Source: an uncultured Collinsella sp.
GTDB taxonomy: Bacteria; Actinomycetota; Coriobacteriia; Coriobacteriales; Coriobacteriaceae
Direction of reading: 5' to 3'
Assembly (NCBI GenBank): GCA_902493915.1
Contig: CABUQY010000023.1
Span: forward strand, 1 to 24,876
DNA length: 24,876 nucleotides
Shown: positions 19,183 through 24,876 of the stretch, in pieces
Layout: every line of letters starts with the position of its first letter
Position numbering within the stretch: the first letter of the stretch is position 1
Position numbers and translations under genes: made by a program
Notes under the pieces: model-generated
Told to the model about the DNA's origin: nothing
Seen by the model: the letters and a program-made list of their open reading frames with translations, nothing else
Database searches by the model: none

Positions 19183-20634
19183 ATGGCGGACAAGAACGCA
19201 GAAGTTGCAGTCGAGGATAGCGGCGGCATGAAGAAAACGCTTTCGCTCTGGAACTTCTTCACCATCGGTTTCGGTGCCATCATCGGTACCGGTTGGGTTC
19301 TGCAGGTCGGCGACTGGATGGTCGTGGGCGGCGGTCCCGTTCCCGCTATGATCGCATTCCTCTTGGGTGCAATCTTCCTCGTGCCCGTCGGAGCTGTTTT
19401 CGGTGAGCTCACGGCTGCTATCCCCATCTCGGGCGGCATCGTCGAGTATGTCGACCGTAGCTTTGGCCGTACGCTGAGCTACATCACCGGATGGCTTTTG
19501 GCCCTGGGCAACGGCATCCTGTGCCCGTGGGAGGCCATCGCCATTTCGACCCTCGTGTCCGAGATGTTCGGCAGCCTGCCCGGTCTTGAGTGGCTGCGCG
19601 CCGTCAAGCTCTACACCATCTTGGGCGCCGACGTTTACTTGTTCCCGACGCTAATCGCGCTCGGCTTTGCAGTCTACGTCATCTTCCTCAACTTCCGCGG
19701 TGCCAGCTCGGCCGCCAAGCTCCAGGCCTTCCTGACCAAGGCTCTGCTCTGCGGCATGCTGCTCGCCATGGGTGTCTCGCTGTTCACCGGTTCGCCGGAA
19801 CACGCCATGCCCGTGTTCTCCCAGGTCACCGGTGCTGGCGGCGGCAAGCCCGCTACCGAGGGCACCAGCCTGTTCGCCGGCATCGTGTCGGTCCTGGTTT
19901 TGACCCCGTTCTTCTACGCCGGCTTCGATACCATTCCTCAGCAGGCTGAGGAAGCAGCCGAGGGCCTCAACTGGAACAAGTTCGGCAAGATCATCTCCCT
20001 GGCCCTGCTGGCCGCCGGCGGTTTCTACATGGTCTGCATCTACTCGTTCGGTACCATTCTCGACTGGCATGAGTTTGTTAAGAGCCCGGTTCCCGCGCTT
20101 GCCTGTCTCAAGGGCATCAACATGCTCCTGTACCTGGCCATGCTCGTCATCGCCACGCTTGGACCCATGGGCCCGATGAACTCCTTCTACGGCGCAACGA
20201 GCCGCATCATGCTCGCCATGGGCCGCAAGGGCCAGCTGCCCGAGAAGTTCGCCGAGGTCGACCCCAAGTCCGGCGCTCCCAAGCTCGCCTGCGTTGTTCT
20301 GGGCGTCATCACCGTCGTCGGTCCGTTCCTGGGCAAGAACATGCTTATCCCTCTGACCAACGTGTCGGCTCTCGCCTTCATCTTCTCCTGCGGCATGGTC
20401 GCCCTCGCCTGCCTGCGCATGCGCTTCACCGAGCCCGACCTGCCTCGTCCCTACGAGGTGCCCGGTGGCAAGTTTGGCATCTCCCTCGCTATCGCTGCCT
20501 GCGCCATCATCATCGGCCTGCTTGTGATTCCGTTCTCTCCCGCCTCCCTCAACATGGTGGAGTGGAGCATCGTGATCGGCTGGTTGGCTATTGGCCTGGC
20601 CCTCATGGCTTTCACCAATTCCCGCAAAAAGTAA
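19183..20634 (+). CDS. APC-family amino acid permease
   Basis: Secondary transporter of the amino acid/polyamine/organocation superfamily in the cytoplasmic membrane. The 483 residues have about 12 hydrophobic segments. The family's first unwound helix is visible as GFGAIIGTGWV (about residue 28), and TM6 carries FYAGFDTIPQQAEEA (about 246). The ATG at 19183 follows AAAGGAGGGG. The next gene, 131 bases downstream on the same strand, is a metal-dependent amidohydrolase, suggesting that the imported compound or its amide/dipeptide is degraded. The specific substrate cannot be told from the sequence. Confidence 0.88.
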   Translation: MADKNAEVAVEDSGGMKKTLSLWNFFTIGFGAIIGTGWVLQVGDWMVVGGGPVPAMIAFLLGAIFLVPVGAVFGELTAAIPISGGIVEYVDRSFGRTLSYITGWLLALGNGILCPWEAIAISTLVSEMFGSLPGLEWLRAVKLYTILGADVYLFPTLIALGFAVYVIFLNFRGASSAAKLQAFLTKALLCGMLLAMGVSLFTGSPEHAMPVFSQVTGAGGGKPATEGTSLFAGIVSVLVLTPFFYAGFDTIPQQAEEAAEGLNWNKFGKIISLALLAAGGFYMVCIYSFGTILDWHEFVKSPVPALACLKGINMLLYLAMLVIATLGPMGPMNSFYGATSRIMLAMGRKGQLPEKFAEVDPKSGAPKLACVVLGVITVVGPFLGKNMLIPLTNVSALAFIFSCGMVALACLRMRFTEPDLPRPYEVPGGKFGISLAIAACAIIIGLLVIPFSPASLNMVEWSIVIGWLAIGLALMAFTNSRKK

Positions 20635-20640
20635 CGCCGA

Positions 20641-20692
20641 GCCGGGGCGGATCAGGTGCGCGGGACCCTCTCTTCCGCGCGCCGAACCCGGC
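20641..20692 (+). terminator. Nested stem-loop between permease and amidohydrolase
   Basis: Outer GCCGGG/CCCGGC (20641-20646 and 20687-20692) encloses GCGCGG/CCGCGC (20658-20663 and 20675-20680). No T-tract follows, so it may only attenuate or protect the upstream message. Confidence 0.4.
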
Positions 20693-20765
20693 GCCACTTG
20701 GGTAGCTTTGTGAGGCCTTAACCCAACACGGCCTCGCCCACTATATGGATCCATAAGGAGGAACC

Positions 20766-22043
20766 ATGTCCACTAAGTATGCAATCGTTGGCGGCAAGCT
20801 CATCGACGGTACCGGTGCCGAGCCGGTCGAGAACTCCCTCGTTCTCGTCGACGACAACGGCAAGATCGAGTACGCCGGCGCCATGCAGGACCTTCCCGAG
20901 GGCGTTGAGGTCATCGACGCCGCCGGCAAGACCGTCCTTCCCGGCCTGATCGACACCCACCTGCACTTCTCGGGCAACTTGACCGACGATGACACCGACT
21001 GGGTCATGCAGCCGCTTCTGGAGAAGCAAGCTGTCGCCGTCAAGCAGGCCTACGACTGCCTCACCCACGGCCTCACCACCGTCTGCGAGATCGGCCGCTT
21101 TGGTATCCAGATCCGTGACTGCATCGACAAGGGCGTCTTCAAGGGCCCGCGCGTTCTGGCCACCGGCCTTGGCTTCTGCCGCGTTGCCGGCCACGGCGAC
21201 TCCCACCACTGCAGCCAGGAGCTCAACAAGGAATCGCACCCCTGGGGCGATCAGGTCGACGGTCCTTGGGATCTGCGCAAGGCCGTCCGTCGTCGCCTGC
21301 GCGAGAACCCCGATGCCATCAAGATCTGGGCTACCGGTGGCGGCATCTGGCGCTGGGACTCCGGCCGCGACCAGCACTACTGCTCCGAGGAGATTCAGGC
21401 TGTGGTCGAAGAGGCCAAGATGGTCGGCATCCCCGTGTGGAGCCACTGCTACAACAACCACGCCGCTGCCTACGATTCCGTCCGCTTTGGCTGCGAGCAG
21501 CTGATCCACGGCTTCGATATCGATGAGCGCACCATGGACCTCATGGCCGAGCAGGGCACCTTCTTCACCCCGACGATCGCCTTCCTGCCCACCTGGTACG
21601 CCACCTATCCGCCTGTCTACGTCCCCGAGCTGCACGACAAGTACGAGGGCACCCTGGTCGAGAAGGAGCTGCAGCGCAACTACGACTGCCTGCGCGAGGC
21701 CAAGAAGCGCGGCGTCGTCATGACGATCGGCTCCGATTCCTTCTCTTTCGTCACCCCGTACGGCACCTGCTCCATCGAGGAGATGTACGAGTTCGTCGAC
21801 AAGATCGGCTTCACCCCGGTCGAGACCATCACCTGTGCCACCCTCAACGGTGCCAAGATGTGCCACATCGAGGACGAGACCGGGTCCATCGAGGCCGGCA
21901 AGTGCGCCGACCTGCTGGTCGTCAACGGTGACGTCGCCGCCGACATCCACGTGCTCAACACCGACAACATGGACGTCATCATGAAGGACGGCTGGATTGT
22001 CGAGGGCGGCACCTTCGGCGAGGCAAACAAGTACAGCGCCTAA
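20766..22043 (+). CDS. Metal-dependent amidohydrolase (imidazolonepropionase/Xaa-Pro dipeptidase-like)
   Basis: Cytoplasmic zinc hydrolase of the amidohydrolase superfamily, 425 residues. The metal ligands can all be placed: His65 and His67 in DTHLHF, Lys186 in AIKIWATGG (the bridging, carboxylated lysine of this subgroup), His227 in WSHCYNN, His248 in IHGF and catalytic Asp324 in GSDS. This pattern fits the branch of prolidase-like and imidazolonepropionase-related enzymes. Hydrolysis of a dipeptide, N-acyl amino acid or cyclic amide is therefore likely, but the substrate is not known. AAGGAGGAACC precedes the ATG. Codon bias is strong, as in nifJ and arcC, suggesting high expression. It is preceded by an APC permease and followed by a LytS/LytTR pair. 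Confidence 0.88.
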   Translation: MSTKYAIVGGKLIDGTGAEPVENSLVLVDDNGKIEYAGAMQDLPEGVEVIDAAGKTVLPGLIDTHLHFSGNLTDDDTDWVMQPLLEKQAVAVKQAYDCLTHGLTTVCEIGRFGIQIRDCIDKGVFKGPRVLATGLGFCRVAGHGDSHHCSQELNKESHPWGDQVDGPWDLRKAVRRRLRENPDAIKIWATGGGIWRWDSGRDQHYCSEEIQAVVEEAKMVGIPVWSHCYNNHAAAYDSVRFGCEQLIHGFDIDERTMDLMAEQGTFFTPTIAFLPTWYATYPPVYVPELHDKYEGTLVEKELQRNYDCLREAKKRGVVMTIGSDSFSFVTPYGTCSIEEMYEFVDKIGFTPVETITCATLNGAKMCHIEDETGSIEAGKCADLLVVNGDVAADIHVLNTDNMDVIMKDGWIVEGGTFGEANKYSA

Positions 22044-22101
22044 GCTACCGTTCATCGATGGCTTGATGTAAAACACAGTATTTGATTGCATAATGCAATG
22101 G

Positions 22102-22123
22102 AGAGGGTCGCTTGCGGCCCTCT
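22102..22123 (+). terminator. Terminator after the amidohydrolase gene
   Basis: AGAGGGTCGC pairs with GCGGCCCTCT (22102-22111 and 22114-22123, one G-U pair), followed by TTATTGC. TTGATG (22063) and CATAAT (22089) just upstream could instead be a promoter for the kinase gene, placing the hairpin in its leader. Confidence 0.65.
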
Positions 22124-22161
22124 TTATTGCTATGGGGTGCGTCGGTAAGAAGGAGATGACG

Positions 22162-23547
22162 GTGGATCTCAATAGGCTGATTCTGGGCAAGAGCTACAAC
22201 TCTACCAAGGTCTTTCGTACCGCTCAGCATGTGGTTCAAGCCATCTTGCTCGGTATTGTCGTTCCGCTGCTTATCCTGCTGCTCATCTGGGATCTAACCG
22301 ATAATCCCAATCCCGTTCCGGCCGTTGTCGTCATTGCCGGCTTGGTCATGCTGTGCTTCTTCTTCTCGTATGTCTTTGTCGTTCCCGACGACCTCACATC
22401 GAGCGCAACCGACCGCACGCTCGCCATCGCTTCAAAAATATTCGCCTACACTTCGCGCGGCCTTACGCCCGAAGCTGCCCTGGGCGCCTCTAAGATCATC
22501 CTGTCCGAAACTATCGCCTCTGCCATCTGCTTTACCGACGGCAAGCAGGTGTTGGCGAGCTGGGGCGAGGACTCGGCAAAATGCCCCGCGGGCACCCCGG
22601 TGGTACTGCGGACTACGCTCAACGTGATCAACAGCGGCGAGCAAAGCGTGTTCTCGCGCGATGCCTCGACCGAGACGGGTGGCTACTTTCCGCGCCTGCG
22701 CGCCGGCATTGTCGCGCCGCTTACCGTGCGTGGGCATTGCGTGGGCACACTCGAGCTGTATTACCCCCGCCTGAGCAGCATCGATATGCGTCAGACGGCC
22801 CTTGCCTCGGGTTTTGCCGACCTTATTTCCACGCAGCTCGCCAGCTTTGAGCTCGAGCGCCAGGACGAGCTCACTGCCCGCGTTGAGCTTCGTGCCCTGC
22901 AGTCGCAGGTCGATCCGCATTTTCTATTCAACACCATTAGCACGATCGTGTCGCTCGTTCGAACCGAGCCCGACAAGGCGCGATCGCTGTTGATTGACTT
23001 TTCCAATTACTATCGTCAGACGCTTTCTGACTCCGATACGCTCACCACGCTCGAGCACGAGGTGGAGCAGGGCACTCGCTATATCAATCTTATGCAGGCC
23101 CGGTATGGCGACGGCCGTCTGCGCGTTTCGGTCGACATCGACTTTGAGGTGCGCGACAGCATGGTGCCGCCGTTTATCTTGCAGCCGCTGCTCGAAAACT
23201 GCATCAAGCATGCGCAGCGCGAGACTGAGCCGCTTTCTATTCGTGTTAAGGCTTTTGAGACCGATGACGGCTTGCAGATCATCGTCGAAGATGACGGCAT
23301 CGGTATGAGCGAAGAGGTCTGTGCGCACCTGTTTGAGCAGCATCGCCGAGAGGAGCCCGAGAGCATTACCGCCGATGGCTCCATCAAGCGAGGTTGCGGC
23401 CTGGCACTCTTCAACGTGCTTCAGCGCATCCATTTCTTTTTCGGAGAGGATTCTGGCATGCGCGTGAAGTCCCAAGAGGGCGTGGGAACGCAGGTCATCG
23501 TTGAGCTGAATGGCGAGCCGCATGAGCCGGCACCGCTAACGGTGTAG
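22162..23547 (+). CDS. LytS-type sensor histidine kinase with GAF-like domain
   Basis: Membrane sensor kinase of a LytTR-type two-component system, about 461 residues. Two hydrophobic segments lie near the N-terminus (about 22-45 and 52-75), then a GAF-like sensor region (about 85-235). A His_kinase domain follows with phospho-acceptor His253 in QVDPHFLFNTI, the N box LQPLLENCIKHA, and the G boxes VEDDGIGM and GCGLALFNV. GTG at 22162 is preferred because AAGGAG lies six bases upstream; the ATG at 22156 would abut that site directly, and the frame from 22093 runs through a terminator hairpin. The response regulator follows after 38 bases. The architecture is close to YpdA-like kinases, which in Escherichia coli respond to pyruvate; whether this one does is not known. 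Confidence 0.88.
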   Translation: MDLNRLILGKSYNSTKVFRTAQHVVQAILLGIVVPLLILLLIWDLTDNPNPVPAVVVIAGLVMLCFFFSYVFVVPDDLTSSATDRTLAIASKIFAYTSRGLTPEAALGASKIILSETIASAICFTDGKQVLASWGEDSAKCPAGTPVVLRTTLNVINSGEQSVFSRDASTETGGYFPRLRAGIVAPLTVRGHCVGTLELYYPRLSSIDMRQTALASGFADLISTQLASFELERQDELTARVELRALQSQVDPHFLFNTISTIVSLVRTEPDKARSLLIDFSNYYRQTLSDSDTLTTLEHEVEQGTRYINLMQARYGDGRLRVSVDIDFEVRDSMVPPFILQPLLENCIKHAQRETEPLSIRVKAFETDDGLQIIVEDDGIGMSEEVCAHLFEQHRREEPESITADGSIKRGCGLALFNVLQRIHFFFGEDSGMRVKSQEGVGTQVIVELNGEPHEPAPLTV

Positions 23548-23585
23548 CACGTGGTTGGATTGAGAGAAAAAGAGGGGAAGCGCAT

Positions 23586-24320
23586 ATGTCCGAAGGCTGG
23601 AACATCCTGGTGGTTGATGACGAGCCCCCAATTAGGGCTGAGCTACGCTATCTGTTGGAAAAGGATACGCGTGTGGGTCAGATTGCCGAGGCGGGCAATG
23701 TCACCGAAGCCGTGGAGTTGATTCTGTCGAACAAGCCCGATGTGCTGTTTTTAGACATTACCATGCCCGGTCGCTCGGGAATTGAGCTTGCCGAGACCCT
23801 GCAAAACCTAAAGAGGCCGCCGGTCGTGGTGTTTGTGACGGCATTTGCCGAGTATGCGGCCGATGCCTATAACCTCGATGCGGTCGATTACGTCGTCAAA
23901 CCGGTCGAGGATGCCCGCCTGTCAAAGGCGCTCGACAAGATCGAGACTGCCCTGGGCGCTCGCCGTGTCGTCCATGCTCCGCGCCAGCCTTTGCGCCTGA
24001 CGGTGGATCGCGGGGGCAAAAAGGTGTTCATTCCCGTGGCGGATGTCTGCTACTTTGAGGCGCGCGCCGATTTCTGCAACGCCGTCTGCGCCGAGGGGAC
24101 GTATCTGATCAATGAGTCGATTTCCTCGCTCGAGCGTCGCTTGGTCTCCGAGGGCTTTATTCGCGTTCATCGCAGCTATCTGGTCAATTTGGAAGACGTG
24201 CACAATGTTGAGATTGGCTCCACGGGGTTGATGGAGCTCAGGCTTGACCGCGTGAGCTCGACGGTGCCGGTGTCCCGTCGTCGTGCCGCCGAGGTTAAAG
24301 CACACTTGGGGCTTGCGTAG
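23586..24320 (+). CDS. LytTR-family response regulator
   Basis: DNA-binding partner of the preceding kinase, 244 residues. The receiver domain (about 5-122) has the acidic pair in VVDDEP, phospho-acceptor Asp57 in LFLDITMPG, Thr in FVTAF and Lys in VVKPVED. The LytTR DNA-binding domain (about 138-242) is recognisable by VCYFEARADFC, SSLERRL and FIRVHRSYLVNLEDV. AGAGGGGAAG precedes the ATG. Targets are unknown; LytTR proteins bind paired direct repeats upstream of a few genes, and I found no clear pair in this window. The neighbouring permease/amidohydrolase unit is the simplest candidate by position. Confidence 0.93.
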   Translation: MSEGWNILVVDDEPPIRAELRYLLEKDTRVGQIAEAGNVTEAVELILSNKPDVLFLDITMPGRSGIELAETLQNLKRPPVVVFVTAFAEYAADAYNLDAVDYVVKPVEDARLSKALDKIETALGARRVVHAPRQPLRLTVDRGGKKVFIPVADVCYFEARADFCNAVCAEGTYLINESISSLERRLVSEGFIRVHRSYLVNLEDVHNVEIGSTGLMELRLDRVSSTVPVSRRRAAEVKAHLGLA

Positions 24321-24353
24321 ACGGTCTGCGTGCCGTCGTTTACCATCGCAGGT

Positions 24354-24380
24354 TTGGCATGGGCGCGCGGTGGGCATAAT
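24354..24380 (+). promoter_or_regulatory. Candidate promoter of the phospholipase C-like gene
   Basis: TTGGCA (24354-24359) and CATAAT (24375-24380) are 15 bases apart, a little short of the ideal 17. A weak GACGG/CCGTC stem (24320-24337 region) after the response regulator stop suggests a transcript boundary. Confidence 0.35.
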
Positions 24381-24412
24381 GGGTGGCATCGAATGAAATC
24401 GAAAGGATCATT

Positions 24413-24876
24413 ATGCCCGCGCTTATCACCCATCATCTGTTTGGCGAGGAAAGCATCGACCGTCTTCCGCAGGGCGTCATCACGTCCGATGAAGAGCGCA
24501 TTGCCTTTATCTTGGGCAACCAAGGCCCCGACCCGTTTTTCTTTCACATTCTGACACCGCGTGTTTCCGACTGCACGCTGCTGGCGCAGGTCATGCATCG
24601 GTCGCGCATGTCTCGCCAGTTCGCGTGCCTGCGCGACGGCGTGTCGCATCTGCTGCCGCGCGACGCCAGCTTGGGTCGTGCCTTTGCGCTGGGCCTGCTG
24701 TCTCATTACGTGCTCGACCGCAACGCCCATCCCTTTGTCTATGAGCAGCAGTTTGGCATCGTGGAGTCCGATTCAGAGCTTGAGGATTCGAGCAGTCAGG
24801 TCCATGCCGTGATCGAGAGCGACCTGGATGTGCTGATGCTGCAGCTTAAACGCGATGGCGCTACGGTTGACGATTA
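24413..24876 (+). CDS. Zinc-dependent phospholipase C-like protein (partial, runs off the window)
   Basis: N-terminal 154 residues of a protein with the layout of the zinc-dependent phospholipase C/S1-P1-like fold seen in many Firmicutes and Actinobacteria hypothetical proteins. It opens with LITHHLFGEES (His7, His8), then FILGNQGPDPFFF, then LLSHYVLDRNAHPFVY with His98, Asp102 and His106; His/Asp residues at these positions would be the metal ligands. There is no signal peptide, so it is probably intracellular. The ATG at 24413 follows AAAGGA. The frame stays open to the window edge. The reaction is not established for this subfamily. Confidence 0.75.
   Translation, partial: MPALITHHLFGEESIDRLPQGVITSDEERIAFILGNQGPDPFFFHILTPRVSDCTLLAQVMHRSRMSRQFACLRDGVSHLLPRDASLGRAFALGLLSHYVLDRNAHPFVYEQQFGIVESDSELEDSSSQVHAVIESDLDVLMLQLKRDGATVDD

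Noticed and set aside
20718..22190. 490-residue antisense frame over the amidohydrolase gene
   Set aside because: Shadow of a strongly biased gene; no recognisable domain.

Overview
The window looks like a chromosomal segment of a GC-rich, anaerobic Coriobacteriia-type actinobacterium, most likely Collinsella. This is an inference. It rests on the strong G/C third-position codon bias, a single-chain pyruvate:ferredoxin oxidoreductase, a cellobiose-type PTS operon, a LytS/LytTR pair, and short dispersed repeats in the gaps. No rRNA, tRNA or CRISPR array was seen.

Layout. 1-679 (-): a truncated radical SAM RiPP-type maturase whose reading frame runs into a 36-bp near-palindrome. 1166-1639 (+): a probably truncated FHA-domain protein. 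2091-5630 (+): pyruvate:ferredoxin oxidoreductase (nifJ), ending at a 125-bp inverted-repeat terminator. 5918-7279 (-): a stand-alone AAA_14/DUF4143 ATPase behind three 17-bp direct repeats. 7521-8464 (-): a two-gene unit, a DUF3830-like cyclophilin-fold protein and an unknown protein. 9067-10029 (+): carbamate kinase (arcC) with its own terminator. 10218-11629: an IS110-family element inserted in a dispersed repeat. 11876-17372 (+): a complete beta-glucoside/cellobiose PTS locus (PRD regulator, EIIA, EIIB, EIIC, 6-phospho-beta-glucosidase). 17469-17828: a composite repeat island. 17826-18827 (-): a membrane-anchored C39-like peptidase. 19183-24320 (+): an APC permease, a metal-dependent amidohydrolase, and a LytS-type kinase with its LytTR response regulator. 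24413-end (+): the start of a zinc-dependent phospholipase C-like protein.

How the genes work together. The PTS locus is a self-contained uptake and hydrolysis module: EIIABC imports and phosphorylates a beta-diglucoside, the GH1 enzyme cleaves it, and the PRD/EIIB/EIIA regulator senses PTS phosphorylation. PFOR and carbamate kinase are energy-yielding steps of anaerobic metabolism. The permease and amidohydrolase probably form an amino-acid or peptide-derivative utilisation unit, and the adjacent two-component system may sense a related metabolite; that link is inferred from position only.

Most notable observation. The 250-bp non-coding stretch upstream of the IS110 recombinase folds on paper into a 5' stem-loop followed by two long stem-closed loops, the order known for IS621 bridge RNA. 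The first loop carries two segments that match the sequences on the two sides of the insertion site. The second carries two segments that match the two ends of the element. The target it specifies is the dispersed GGGGACGTTC-type repeat found elsewhere in this window, so the element appears to be programmed to land in the host's own repeat family.
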